Positions 41,129 through 50,760 of a stretch of 59,772 nt of DNA are shown here, piece by piece. The notes under the pieces were generated by a model. It saw nothing but the letters and a program-made list of their open reading frames with translations. It was not told the DNA's origin and did not search any database. The stretch comes from Candidatus Acidulodesulfobacterium acidiphilum (GTDB taxonomy: Bacteria > SZUA-79 > Acidulodesulfobacterales > Acidulodesulfobacteraceae): positions 1 to 59,772 of the forward strand of contig SHMQ01000014.1 of the NCBI GenBank assembly GCA_008534395.1, written 5' to 3'. Position numbers and translations under genes: made by a program. Each line of letters begins with the position of its first letter. Within the stretch, counting starts at the first letter, position 1.

Positions 41129-43741
41129 ATGAATCTTAATAATTTTACCATAAAATCTCAGGAATTAATAGAACTTACGATAAATACGGCTAAAGAGTCT
41201 AAAAATCCGGAAATATCGGATTTGCATTTATTATATGCCCTGCTTAATTACGACGAAAACAGTATAGCATTATCTATTTTTAAAAAAATAGGCATAGACC
41301 TAAAATCTTTTACCGAACAATTAGAAACGGCGCTGTCTAAACTTGCCGTTGTAGAAGGAGGAATGGAGCCGGCTTTTTCTTCGTCGATGAAGCGTATTTT
41401 AGACGCCGCGGAAAAGAATAAAAATTTCATGAAAGACGATTTTGTGTCCGTCGAACATTTCGTTCTTGCAATGTTTGACGTCAAAGATACAAAATCATAC
41501 GAGTTATTAACTAAATTTGGATTAACTAAAGACAACGTCCTTAAAGTTCTTACCGATATCAGAGGCAATACGAAAGTTACCGACCAAAATCCCGAAGATA
41601 AATATCAGGCTTTGGAAAAATATACCGTAAACTTAACACAGCTTGCAAAATCCGGAAAAATAGATCCGGTTATAGGCAGAGACGGCGAAATAAGAAGAAT
41701 TATGGAAGTACTGTCCAGAAGGACTAAAAATAATCCCGTACTGATAGGAGATCCGGGCGTCGGCAAGACGGCGATAGTCGAAGGACTTGCTAAAAGAATC
41801 GCCGACGGCGACGTTCCGGAAATCCTTAAAGAAAAAGCAGTTCTTTCGTTAGACCTTGGCTCTTTAATTGCGGGGGCTAAATACAGGGGCGAATTTGAAG
41901 ACAGGCTTAAAGCGGTCGTAAAAGAGATAAAGTCTTCCGAAGGCAGGATAATAATATTTATAGACGAACTGCACAATCTCGTAGGCGCGGGAAAATCCGA
42001 AGGAGCGATGGATGCATCCAATCTTCTGAAACCGGCTCTTGCAAGAGGGGAGTTAAGGGCTATAGGAGCGACTACGCTTGACGAATACAGAAAATACATA
42101 GAAAAAGACGCCGCTCTGGAAAGAAGATTTCAGCCTATTTTCGTAGACGAACCGTCCGTAGAAGATACTATTTCTATACTCAGGGGACTGAAAGAAAGAT
42201 ACGAAGCATATCACGGCATAAGAATAAAAGATTCAGCCTTAATTGCGGCGGCTACGCTGTCGCACAGATATATTACCGACAGATTTTTGCCGGATAAGGC
42301 TATAGACCTTATAGATGAAGCTTCGGCAAAATTAAGAATAGAAATCGATTCTCTTCCCGCCGCTCTCGACGAAGTCCAAAGAAATATAATCAGAATTAAA
42401 ATAGAGCAGGAAGCGCTAAAAAAAGAAAAAGACGAACAATCTAAAAAAAGATTAAAAGAGCTTGACGAAGAGCTTGCAAATCTGGAAGAAGATTTCAATC
42501 AGAAGAAAGCAAAGTGGCATAACGAAAAAGAATATATCCAAAAAATAGGCGAAATTAAAAAAGAAATAGATTCTCAGAGAATTGAGGAACAGAGATACGA
42601 AAGAGAAGGCAAATACGATAAAGTGGCGGAAATAAGATACGGCAAATTAAACGAACTTGAAAAGAAACTTGAAGACTTAAATAAATCTCTCATTGCAATG
42701 CAGAAAAACGGAAGCTTTTTAAAAGAAGAAGTAGATTCCGAAGACATTGCAAGAGTAGTTGCTAAATGGACCGGAATACCCGTTTCTAAACTTATGGAAG
42801 GAGAAAAAGAGAAACTTCTTCAAATAGAAGAGCACCTTCACGACAGGGTGATATCGCAAGATGAAGCAATCAACAGCGTGGCTAATACCATCAGGCGTTC
42901 CCGCGCCGGTTTATCTGACGCAAATAAACCGATAGGTTCATTTATGTTTCTAGGACCGACCGGCGTCGGAAAGACGGAACTGGCAAAAGCCCTCGCCGAG
43001 TTTTTATTCGACGACGAAAACAATATAGTAAGAATAGATATGTCGGAGTATATGGAAAAGCATGCGGTATCGAGACTTATAGGCGCTCCTCCGGGCTACG
43101 TCGGGTACGAAGAGGGCGGACAGCTTACGGAAGCGGTAAGAAGGCGTCCTTACAGCGTAGTTTTATTCGACGAAGTAGAGAAAGCTCATCAGGACGTGTT
43201 TAACGTAATGCTTCAGCTTCTCGACGACGGAAGGCTTACCGACGGACAGGGAAGAACGGTCGATTTTAAAAATACGATTGTCATTATGACATCCAACATA
43301 GGTTCCGATATTATACAAAGTTACAGCGGCAAGCAGTATGAAGAAATGAAAAACAGCGTGAACGGGATTTTAAAAAATTATTTCAGGCCCGAGTTTTTAA
43401 ACAGATTAGACGATATAATAATATTCCACGCTTTAAGCGAAAACGATATAATGAAAATCGTCGAAATACAGCTCAAAAAACTTATTAACGTACTTAAGGA
43501 AAGAGGCATAGACGCCGAATATACGGATTCTTTGCTTAAGTTTATAGCAATGGAAGGTTACGATCCGATTTATGGAGCAAGACCCTTAAAGAGAGCGGTT
43601 AAGTCTTTCATACAGGATAAAATTGCCGTCGATTTATTGTCCGGCGCAATCGTTTCCGGCGATTCGATAGTTATAGACTATAAGGAAGAATCGGGGGTAA
43701 TCGTCGAAAAGGTTACTGTAGTTACCCCCGAACCTGCCTAA
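41129..43741 (+). CDS. clpB: Chaperone ClpB, protein disaggregase
   Basis: An 870-residue Hsp100 disaggregase working with DnaK to resolve aggregates. Order: Clp N-domain, AAA1 with GDPGVGKT (~207) and FIDELHNLVG, the long coiled-coil middle domain (~400-525, ALKKEKDEQSKKRLKELDEE), AAA2 with GPTGVGKTE (~609), canonical pore loops KYRGEFEDR and GYVGYEEGG, and arginine-finger EFLNRLDD. There is no LGF docking loop, as expected for ClpB. It is 20 bp after DUF1844 and ends before a strong hairpin. Confidence 0.97.
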   Translation: MNLNNFTIKSQELIELTINTAKESKNPEISDLHLLYALLNYDENSIALSIFKKIGIDLKSFTEQLETALSKLAVVEGGMEPAFSSSMKRILDAAEKNKNFMKDDFVSVEHFVLAMFDVKDTKSYELLTKFGLTKDNVLKVLTDIRGNTKVTDQNPEDKYQALEKYTVNLTQLAKSGKIDPVIGRDGEIRRIMEVLSRRTKNNPVLIGDPGVGKTAIVEGLAKRIADGDVPEILKEKAVLSLDLGSLIAGAKYRGEFEDRLKAVVKEIKSSEGRIIIFIDELHNLVGAGKSEGAMDASNLLKPALARGELRAIGATTLDEYRKYIEKDAALERRFQPIFVDEPSVEDTISILRGLKERYEAYHGIRIKDSALIAAATLSHRYITDRFLPDKAIDLIDEASAKLRIEIDSLPAALDEVQRNIIRIKIEQEALKKEKDEQSKKRLKELDEELANLEEDFNQKKAKWHNEKEYIQKIGEIKKEIDSQRIEEQRYEREGKYDKVAEIRYGKLNELEKKLEDLNKSLIAMQKNGSFLKEEVDSEDIARVVAKWTGIPVSKLMEGEKEKLLQIEEHLHDRVISQDEAINSVANTIRRSRAGLSDANKPIGSFMFLGPTGVGKTELAKALAEFLFDDENNIVRIDMSEYMEKHAVSRLIGAPPGYVGYEEGGQLTEAVRRRPYSVVLFDEVEKAHQDVFNVMLQLLDDGRLTDGQGRTVDFKNTIVIMTSNIGSDIIQSYSGKQYEEMKNSVNGILKNYFRPEFLNRLDDIIIFHALSENDIMKIVEIQLKKLINVLKERGIDAEYTDSLLKFIAMEGYDPIYGARPLKRAVKSFIQDKIAVDLLSGAIVSGDSIVIDYKEESGVIVEKVTVVTPEPA

Positions 43742-43747
43742 AACTCA

Positions 43748-43788
43748 TTTTGCCGTTTTGACAATTTATATTTGTCAAAACGGCAAAA
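43748..43788. promoter_or_regulatory. 17-bp perfect palindrome upstream of the htrA sigma-54 promoter
   Basis: TTTTGCCGTTTTGACAA (43748-43764) and its exact reverse complement (43772-43788) flank a 7-base centre. The centre lies 109 bp upstream of the GG of the htrA -24 element, the usual distance for an enhancer-binding-protein site. It could alternatively be the clpB terminator, but no T-tract follows the second arm. Confidence 0.55.
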
Positions 43789-43875
43789 AATTTAAATTTT
43801 TTAAAGGTGTCAGATTTATTTATTTGCTTACTGACGACAGGGTTTACAGGTAATTAAATACTTTAACTTTTAATA

Positions 43876-43891
43876 TGGCACGGTTTTTGCA
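43876..43891 (+). promoter_or_regulatory. Consensus sigma-54 (-24/-12) promoter of htrA
   Basis: TGGCACGGTTTTTGCA matches the TGGCAC-N5-TTGCA consensus exactly, with GG and GC ten bases apart. Transcription would begin near 43902, 28 bp before the htrA start. Confidence 0.82.
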
Positions 43892-43929
43892 TTAATAAAT
43901 AATAAAAATTAAGCGAGGGTTTTTAGACT

Positions 43930-45423
43930 ATGAAATTGAAATTTAAGTCAGATTCAAAAATTATAGGCGCAGGAGTAGCCGTTCTTATCGGTATAATAGC
44001 GGGGGTTATAATAACCGCCAATTTGCATCTTTTTAAAAAATCTATGGCGGAAGGAACCGCTCCTGTAATTTACTCTACTACGAACTCTACGGTACCCGCG
44101 CAGAATGGACCAAGCAATTTCATTGCATTAATAAAAAAAGATAAACCTTTCGTCGTAAATATAAGGACGACTCAAAAAGTTAAGAGCGGTCCTTTTCAGA
44201 TGTATGAAAGTCCATTCGGCACACAGCCCAACCCTTTCGGTAATTTTTTTAAAAATTTTTTTAATAATGCTCCGCAGTCGACATATACAGAAGAAAGTTT
44301 AGGTTCTGGAGTAATTATAAGTAAAAACGGTTACATAATTACTAATAACCATGTCATAAAAGGAGCGACTAAAATATACGTAAAACTTTCTACAGGCAAA
44401 ACGTTTAGAGCAACGGTTATAGGCAAAGACCCGCAGGTAGATCTTGCCCTGCTTAAAATAAACGACGGCAATAATCTTCCGGCGGCGGTACTAGGTGATT
44501 CCGCGAAATCTCAAATAGGCGAATGGGTTCTTGCAATAGGAAATCCATTTGGTTTAGGCTGGACGGTAACGAATGGAATTATAAGCGCAAAAGGCAGAGC
44601 TATAGGAGGACCTTACGAGGACTTTATTCAAACAAATGCCGCAATTAATCCGGGAAACAGCGGCGGCCCGCTGATAAACATGAAAGGTCAGGTAATAGGC
44701 ATTAATACGGCAATTATAAAAGGAGCTCAGGGAATAGGCTTTTCTATACCGGTAAACGTGGTAAAAGAAGTTCTTCCGGAGCTTGAAACAGGCAAAATAA
44801 CGAGAGGCTGGCTCGGAATAGAAATTCAGGAGATCACTCCGTCTCTTAAAAAAGCGTTTAATCTTCAAACTACTCGCGGAGCGCTTGTTTCCTCTGTAGT
44901 TCCAGGAGGACCGGCGGCAAAAGCAGGCTTAAGAAGCGGAGACGTCATAATAAAATACAACGGTATAAAAGTAAAAGAAATGTCTCAACTTCCGTGGTTA
45001 GTCGGCAATACTAAACCGGGAGCGACGGTTCCGATAGAAGTAATAAGGAACGGGAAAAAGATAGCTTTATCTATAACGGTGGGCAACTGGAACAGCAAAA
45101 GCAATATTTTTAACCAAAAAGCCCAGAAAATTTCGGCAAAAAAATTAGGAATAACGGTTATCCCTCTTACTCCTCAAAATATGCAGAGTTACGGGATACA
45201 AAACGTTCATCACGGAGTTATAGTTTCAAAAGTTATACCCGGCGGCGCAGGCCAAAGAATGGGTATAATGCCTGGGGACGTTATTGAGTCGATTAATCAT
45301 CATATCGTTAATAATATTTCGGAGTATGTAGGCGATATAGACAGGGCGGAAAAATCAAAACAGTTCCTGTTTTATATAAGACGCGGCAATATGAAGCTTT
45401 ATCTGGCATATTCTATAAAATAA
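43930..45423 (+). CDS. degP: Periplasmic serine protease/chaperone HtrA (DegP/DegQ)
   Basis: An envelope protease that degrades or refolds misfolded periplasmic proteins. The 497 residues have an N-terminal membrane/signal helix (~9-31), a trypsin-like domain with triad H141 (ITNNHVIKG), D171 (VDLALLKI) and S244 (NPGNSGGPLIN), then two PDZ domains (~270-365 and ~390-495). A Pro/Phe/Asn-rich loop (GTQPNPFGNFFKNFFNNAP) follows the mature N-terminus. It is downstream of clpB but has its own sigma-54 promoter. Confidence 0.96.
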   Translation: MKLKFKSDSKIIGAGVAVLIGIIAGVIITANLHLFKKSMAEGTAPVIYSTTNSTVPAQNGPSNFIALIKKDKPFVVNIRTTQKVKSGPFQMYESPFGTQPNPFGNFFKNFFNNAPQSTYTEESLGSGVIISKNGYIITNNHVIKGATKIYVKLSTGKTFRATVIGKDPQVDLALLKINDGNNLPAAVLGDSAKSQIGEWVLAIGNPFGLGWTVTNGIISAKGRAIGGPYEDFIQTNAAINPGNSGGPLINMKGQVIGINTAIIKGAQGIGFSIPVNVVKEVLPELETGKITRGWLGIEIQEITPSLKKAFNLQTTRGALVSSVVPGGPAAKAGLRSGDVIIKYNGIKVKEMSQLPWLVGNTKPGATVPIEVIRNGKKIALSITVGNWNSKSNIFNQKAQKISAKKLGITVIPLTPQNMQSYGIQNVHHGVIVSKVIPGGAGQRMGIMPGDVIESINHHIVNNISEYVGDIDRAEKSKQFLFYIRRGNMKLYLAYSIK

Positions 45424-45505
45424 ATTATATATATCGGCAACATAATAAAAAGTTTTCTCGAAACCAAGACAAACTGTAAGCTTTCCATCACTCCTCCTAA
45501 AGGTG

Positions 45506-45540
45506 GCCCGGTTCCGTAAAAAGAGCCGGGCTATTTTTTT
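45506..45540 (+). terminator. Intrinsic terminator between htrA and selB
   Basis: GCCCGGT (45506-45512) pairs with GCCGGGC (45525-45531), including one G-T pair, around a 12-base loop, followed by TATTTTTTTT. It ends the htrA transcript 30 bp before selB. The DNA just before it (45424-45505) holds nothing I recognise. Confidence 0.8.
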
Positions 45541-45569
45541 ATACTCCCGTATGATAAAATATTACTCCA

Positions 45570-47528
45570 ATGAATAATAATTTTATACTTGGAACCGCCG
45601 GTCATATAGACCACGGAAAATCTTCCCTTATTAAAGTTTTAACCGGCATAGAGACCGACAGATTAGAAGAAGAAAAAAAGCGGGGTATAAGTATCGTTTT
45701 GGGTTATGCCGATATGCGGTTCCCTTCCGGTATTTCCGCAGGCATAGTCGATGTTCCGGGTCACGCAAAATTTATAAAGACTATGGTTTCCGGTTCAACC
45801 GGCATGGACGGGGTTTTGCTTGTAATTGCGGCAGACGACGGAATAATGGCGCAGACTAAAGAACATATGCTTATTTTAAAACTTCTGGGAATAAGGCTTG
45901 TAATTCCGGTAATAACGAAAACAGATGCAGTTTCATCAGAAATCCTCGCAAAAAGAGAATCCGAAGTAAAGCAATTTTTAAAAGCATACGGTTATGAAAA
46001 ATATTCGTCGAATATCTTTAAAGTATCGACAAAATCAGGCAAAGGAATCGAAGAATTAAAAGAAAATATAGAAAAAATTATTCAGGAATATAATTCCCTG
46101 CCGCAATATAATAAAATTTACAACCCCACCAAAGTTTTTCTGCCTATAGACAGAATTATTTCTTCAAAAGGTTTCGGGACTATATTGGCAGGAACGTTAA
46201 AGTACGGAACTTTTAAGGTAAACGACGAAATTCAGATAATGCCGCAGGGTATAACTGCAAGGGTAAAAAGTATAGAATCTCATAATAAGCCGGTAGATAA
46301 GGCTTTTAAATCCATGAGAATATCGCTTAACGTGCCTTCGGTTAAAAAAGAAAACGTAAAATTTGGATACGTTATATCCGAAAAAAATTCTTTAATTGCG
46401 TCAGATACCGTTTTAACCAAAGTGTTTTACGACTTTGAAAACAAAAAAGACCTTAAAAGCCATATTAACTTAATGTTTATGACGGGAACGTTGTCCGTTG
46501 CGGGTAAAATAATAGTTTTTAATCATGAAAAGAAGATTAAACCCGGAGAATATTCGTATGCTTTGTTTAAATTAAACGGAGAAATAGCTTCGGTAACCGG
46601 CGAAAAATTTATTATAAGGGATATAGGAGCCGGAAAAACTATCGGCGGCGGTACCATTATAGATTCTTCGGCTGATTACGAATACTCGGAAATTTTTAAC
46701 GAATCATACGAAAAAATTATTTCCGATAATGCAAATGACGCTGTTTACGGTTTTATAGAAATATTCCAACCCGTTAATTTAGAAAGTATTTATAAAAAAT
46801 TTAATTTAAATTTATCCGATTTTTTTGACGTTATAGAGCGGTTAAAAAAAGACGGAAAAATAATAACCGATAAGAAAAACAGACATGCATTTACTTCGGA
46901 TTTTTATAATAAAGGAAAAAAAATATTAACCGGTATCATAGAAAAAGATAAAAAAATTTACGGCAAAACAGAGCTTTTTAATGTTTTTACCGAAAGCATA
47001 AACGCGGAAAATATTTATAAAGAGGCTTATAAAACGGCGGATATTGTTTTCGATATTTTGATAAACGACTTGTTAAGCGAAAAGTATTTATCTTACGACA
47101 GCACGGGAAATATAATTCCTAAAGGATTTGAAGCAGTTAAAGAAGCCGGTGCGGATATTCCTCCTGAATACGCAGACGCGGCAAAAAAAATAGAAGATTT
47201 ATTGATTTCCAACGGAAACAGCGTTCCTGATTACGGCGAAATAGAAAGAAAATTAGCCATGCCCAGAAAAACATTAAATTATATATTGAGTTTAATGCTT
47301 AAATCGTCCAAAATCGTAAAAGTCAAACATGATATGTATTATTTAAGAGAACAGATAGACTTCATAAAATTAAAATTAGACGCTTTTTTCGATAAAAATG
47401 AAAAATTGGAGCCTAAGGATATAAAAGAAATTGCCGAAGTTTCCAGAAAATATGCGATACCCCTTCTGGAATATTTCGACGGTATCGGATACACGGTAAA
47501 AAAAGGAGAATACAGAATTAAAAAATAA
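45570..47528 (+). CDS. selB: Selenocysteine-specific elongation factor
   Basis: SelB delivers Sec-tRNA to UGA codons marked by a SECIS element. The 652 residues include a G domain (GTAGHIDHGKSSLIKVLTG, RGISIVLGYADM, DVPGHAKFIK), EF-Tu-like domains 2-3, and C-terminal winged helices (~450-650) that bind SECIS RNA, ending in FDGIGYTVKKGEYRIKK. The length matches the E. coli protein (~614). selA, selC and selD are not in the window, and I found no Sec-type in-frame UGA here. Confidence 0.96.
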   Translation: MNNNFILGTAGHIDHGKSSLIKVLTGIETDRLEEEKKRGISIVLGYADMRFPSGISAGIVDVPGHAKFIKTMVSGSTGMDGVLLVIAADDGIMAQTKEHMLILKLLGIRLVIPVITKTDAVSSEILAKRESEVKQFLKAYGYEKYSSNIFKVSTKSGKGIEELKENIEKIIQEYNSLPQYNKIYNPTKVFLPIDRIISSKGFGTILAGTLKYGTFKVNDEIQIMPQGITARVKSIESHNKPVDKAFKSMRISLNVPSVKKENVKFGYVISEKNSLIASDTVLTKVFYDFENKKDLKSHINLMFMTGTLSVAGKIIVFNHEKKIKPGEYSYALFKLNGEIASVTGEKFIIRDIGAGKTIGGGTIIDSSADYEYSEIFNESYEKIISDNANDAVYGFIEIFQPVNLESIYKKFNLNLSDFFDVIERLKKDGKIITDKKNRHAFTSDFYNKGKKILTGIIEKDKKIYGKTELFNVFTESINAENIYKEAYKTADIVFDILINDLLSEKYLSYDSTGNIIPKGFEAVKEAGADIPPEYADAAKKIEDLLISNGNSVPDYGEIERKLAMPRKTLNYILSLMLKSSKIVKVKHDMYYLREQIDFIKLKLDAFFDKNEKLEPKDIKEIAEVSRKYAIPLLEYFDGIGYTVKKGEYRIKK

Positions 47529-47555
47529 AACATCCCATTTTTTTCGTTTTTTTGC

Positions 47556-47561
47556 TATAAT
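47556..47561 (+). promoter_or_regulatory. Extended -10 promoter of the menaquinone cluster
   Basis: TATAAT at 47556-47561 with TGC before it (extended -10), 66 bp before the ubiD-like gene. No convincing -35 among the upstream T-rich bases. Confidence 0.45.
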
Positions 47562-47626
47562 AGAAGACGGAATAAACTTTAACCTGATTTCCTAAAATTT
47601 AATTTATAATATTTATAACAAACTAT

Positions 47627-49078
47627 ATGCCATATAAAGACCTGCACGAATTTATCGGAGTTTTAGAAAAAAACGGCGACTTAAAAAGAGTCGGCGCTCC
47701 AGTCGACAGGATTTTGGAAATAGCCGAGATTGCAGACAGAACGGTAAAAAAAGAGGGTCCGGCTCTTTTATTCGAAAACGTTAAAGGATATAATTTTCCC
47801 GTTTTAATAAATATGTTCGGTTCCAACAAGAGAATATTGAAAGCTTTTGAAGTCGAAAACTTAGACGACGTCGCCAAAAGAATAGAGGAAATTATCGACC
47901 CCGACATTCCGACAAATTTTTTTGAAAAGATAAAATCCCTTTCAAAGCTTAAAAAACTTGCCGACTATATGCCCAAGATAGTAAAAAACGCAAAATGCAA
48001 AGAGGTTATAATAGATAAACCGCCACTTTTAGACATTCTGCCCGTTTTAAAAACATGGCCGGAAGACGGCGGTCCGTTTATTACCCTTCCGCTTGTTTTT
48101 ACTAAAGATCCGGAAAAAGGTTCTACGAACGTAGGTATGTACAGGATGCAGGTTTACGACGATACGACCTGCGGAATGCACTGGCATATACATAAAGACG
48201 GCGCAAGACATTTCAGGAAATATAAAGAGCTGGGTCAAAAAATACCGGTTTCGGTAGTCATAGGTTCCGATCCGTCCGTTATTTATTCGGCAACGGCTCC
48301 TCTGCCTCCGGATATCGAAGAGATGATGTTCGCCGGTTTTTTAAGAGGCGAAGCCGTCGAATTAGTTAAATGCGAGACTAACGATATATACGTTCCGGCA
48401 AACGCCGAATTCGTACTCGAAGGATATATAGACCCAGGCGAAGATTTAAGGGTGGAAGGCCCTTTCGGCGACCATACGGGATATTATTCTTTGGAAGATT
48501 TTTATCCGGTTTTTCACGTAACTTTGATAACGCATAGGAAAAATGCCGTATATCCGGCTACGATAGTAGGCAAGCCTCCTATGGAAGACTGCTATATAGG
48601 AAAAGCTACCGAAAGATTTTTCCTTCCTGCCATAAAAAAGATTTTTCCGGAAATAGTGGATATGAATCTTCCTTTCGAGGGAATATTTCACGACCTTGCT
48701 TTCGTAAGCATTAAAAAAAGTTATCCGGGGCATGCAAAGAAGATTATGCACGGCATATGGGGACTGGGTTTAATGATGTTTACTAAAATTATAGTAATAC
48801 TTGACGAAGACGTAAACGTTCAGGACAGAAGCGAGGTTATTTGGAGGATTTGCAACAATATAGACCCTAAAAGAGATATAACTTTCGTCGAAGGGCCGAT
48901 AGACGTTTTGGAACATGCTTCAGATATTCCCAATTACGGCTCAAAAATGGGCATCGACGCTACTAAAAAATGGGCATCGGAAGGTTATAAGAGAAAATGG
49001 CCTAACGATATAGTTATGTCCGAAGAAATAAAAAAACTTGTCGATGCAAAATGGAAAGAGTACGGTATCGATGCTTAA
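47627..49078 (+). CDS. UbiD-family decarboxylase (menaquinone, MqnL-like)
   Basis: A prenylated-FMN-dependent decarboxylase. The 483 residues show NMFGSNKRILKAF near residue 65, GMHWHIHKDGARHF, then PVSVVIGSDPSVIYSATAPLPPDIEE and VEGPFGDHTGYYS, including the ERD-type Glu/Arg region of the family. Next to ubiA-, ubiX- and mqnE-like genes it most likely acts in the futalosine menaquinone pathway on the 6-carboxy-naphthol intermediate. The assignment MqnL rests on context. It overlaps the prenyltransferase by 8 bp. Confidence 0.88.
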   Translation: MPYKDLHEFIGVLEKNGDLKRVGAPVDRILEIAEIADRTVKKEGPALLFENVKGYNFPVLINMFGSNKRILKAFEVENLDDVAKRIEEIIDPDIPTNFFEKIKSLSKLKKLADYMPKIVKNAKCKEVIIDKPPLLDILPVLKTWPEDGGPFITLPLVFTKDPEKGSTNVGMYRMQVYDDTTCGMHWHIHKDGARHFRKYKELGQKIPVSVVIGSDPSVIYSATAPLPPDIEEMMFAGFLRGEAVELVKCETNDIYVPANAEFVLEGYIDPGEDLRVEGPFGDHTGYYSLEDFYPVFHVTLITHRKNAVYPATIVGKPPMEDCYIGKATERFFLPAIKKIFPEIVDMNLPFEGIFHDLAFVSIKKSYPGHAKKIMHGIWGLGLMMFTKIIVILDEDVNVQDRSEVIWRICNNIDPKRDITFVEGPIDVLEHASDIPNYGSKMGIDATKKWASEGYKRKWPNDIVMSEEIKKLVDAKWKEYGIDA

Positions 49079-49958
49079 AAAAATTAAAAATACTTTAGAA
49101 TTAGTAAAATTTTCCCATACTATTTTCGTTCTGCCTTTTGCGCTTAGCGCTTTTTTTCTTGCTTTTTACGATAAATATCCGGATTCTTTCGGTACGCCTT
49201 TTTTTTATTATAAAATAATATGGATTATTATCGCAATGGCTTCCGGACGAAGCGGAGCAATGGCGTTCAACAGGATAATCGACAGAAAAATAGACGCTAA
49301 AAACAAAAGGACTATGTCTAGAACGCTTCCAAAGGGCGAACTGTCGGTTTTATACAGCGTTATTTTTGGAATACTGTCTTATGCGGTTCTTATTATTGCG
49401 GCATATGAACTTAATTTTACATGTTTCGTGCTTGCTCCATTTGTGATAGCTTTTGTAACTTTTTATTCTTTTACTAAAAGATTCACTTTTTTTTCCCATC
49501 TCGTTCTTGGAATAAGCATGGCATTAGGACCTCTTGGAACATGGCTTGCCGTAACCGGCAGTTTGGATTTTAAAATTTTAATTATGGGGCTTGCGGTAGT
49601 TTTCTGGGGAGCAGGATTCGATATACTTTATGCCGTAATGGATTACGATTTCGATATTGCAAACGGACTTTTTTCGGTGCCGGCTAAATTCGGAGTAAAA
49701 AATGCCGTAATAACTGCAAGGATACTGCATTTATTTGCCCTGCTCTGCCTGGTTTATTTATATTTTTTATTTAACCTTAATTTTTTATATATTATCGGTA
49801 TAATGCTTGTTACCGGATTTTTTGCATACGAGCATATTCTTGTTTTTAAAAGTTTGGATAATATCGACATGGCGTTTTTTACCATGAACGGTTATATATC
49901 TATTACTTTTTTCGTATTTATGTCGCTAAGCATAGCGTATTATTATAAGTTAATATAA
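49071..49958 (+). CDS. UbiA-family prenyltransferase (MqnP-like)
   Basis: A 295-residue membrane enzyme with about eight transmembrane helices. The first Asp-rich motif region is AFNRIIDRKIDAKNKRT, the second DIANGLF within YAVMDYDFDIANG. It attaches the isoprenoid tail to a naphthoate-type ring in quinone synthesis. I chose ATG 49071, overlapping the ubiD stop (ATGCTTAA), over the TTG at 49038, which lies deeper in the previous gene. Cluster context points to menaquinone. Confidence 0.88.
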   Translation: MLKKIKNTLELVKFSHTIFVLPFALSAFFLAFYDKYPDSFGTPFFYYKIIWIIIAMASGRSGAMAFNRIIDRKIDAKNKRTMSRTLPKGELSVLYSVIFGILSYAVLIIAAYELNFTCFVLAPFVIAFVTFYSFTKRFTFFSHLVLGISMALGPLGTWLAVTGSLDFKILIMGLAVVFWGAGFDILYAVMDYDFDIANGLFSVPAKFGVKNAVITARILHLFALLCLVYLYFLFNLNFLYIIGIMLVTGFFAYEHILVFKSLDNIDMAFFTMNGYISITFFVFMSLSIAYYYKLI

Positions 49959-50025
49959 AAAAAATTATTTACTTAACGGCCTATTCGCTTAATTTTTGCA
50001 ATTTAACATTTTTTTAAATTTTTAA

Positions 50026-50760
50026 ATGACAAAAACAAATTCATACATTCTTGCCATAACAGGCGCATCCGGCGCAATATACGGGCTGAGCCTTCTTAAA
50101 GCTTTAATCGAACATTCTTATTTCGTACATCTTATCGTTTCAGAACCGGGTTTTACCGTAATGAAAGACGAACTTGATATGTTTAAAGAAGGTTATAATT
50201 ATAAAGATAAAGCAAAAATTAGCAATAACGTTAATCCCGAAATTTCTAATTTAGACGCAAAACAAGAAATATTAAACGTTATAAAACTTAATTTAACGTC
50301 AAATTCCAATATTGCCTCGGATGCAGTTTTTAATTCTTATGCCGAAATGTTTGAACTTTTAGACGAAAAATTTTTGGAGTCTAAAATTGCGAGCGGTTCG
50401 GCAAAAGAGGTTAAAGGTATGGCGGTTGTTCCGTGTTCTATGGGTTCGCTTGCAAGAATAGCTTGCGGAATTTCCGGAAATTTGATTGAACGTGCGGCAG
50501 ACGTAGTTTTAAAAGAAAAAAAAAGACTTGTGGTATGCCCCAGAGAAACTCCGCTCAACGATATACATCTTAAAAACATGCTGTCGCTATATTCATCAGG
50601 AGCGGTAATACTTCCGCTGATCCCCGGTTTTTATAATAAGCCTAAAACTATAAGCGATATAGTCGATTTTATAACGGGCAGAATTTTAGACAGCCTTTCT
50701 ATAGAGAACGATATATATGAAAGATGGGAAGGTTATAACGGAAAATATAATGAAAAATAA
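50026..50760 (+). CDS. ubiX: UbiX-family flavin prenyltransferase with an extra ~60-residue insert
   Basis: It makes the prenyl-FMN cofactor required by UbiD enzymes. ITGASGAIYGLSLLKAL, VVPCSMGSLARIACGISGNL, KRLVVCPRETPLNDIHLKNM and IPGFYNKP are diagnostic. At 244 residues it is about 50 longer than the usual ~190-200; residues ~51-111 are an Asn-rich, weakly conserved insert before the LLDEKFLES strand. It lies between the UbiA-like gene and mqnE, overlapping mqnE by 11 bp. Confidence 0.92.
   Translation: MTKTNSYILAITGASGAIYGLSLLKALIEHSYFVHLIVSEPGFTVMKDELDMFKEGYNYKDKAKISNNVNPEISNLDAKQEILNVIKLNLTSNSNIASDAVFNSYAEMFELLDEKFLESKIASGSAKEVKGMAVVPCSMGSLARIACGISGNLIERAADVVLKEKKRLVVCPRETPLNDIHLKNMLSLYSSGAVILPLIPGFYNKPKTISDIVDFITGRILDSLSIENDIYERWEGYNGKYNEK

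Noticed and set aside
43748-43788. clpB intrinsic terminator
   Set aside because: The stem is perfect but no T-tract directly follows, and the distance to the sigma-54 promoter favours an activator site. Kept as an alternative.
45424-45569. Possible tRNA-Sec (selC) or riboswitch upstream of selB
   Set aside because: No tRNA-like acceptor or T-arm and no known aptamer core was found; only an intrinsic terminator is clear.
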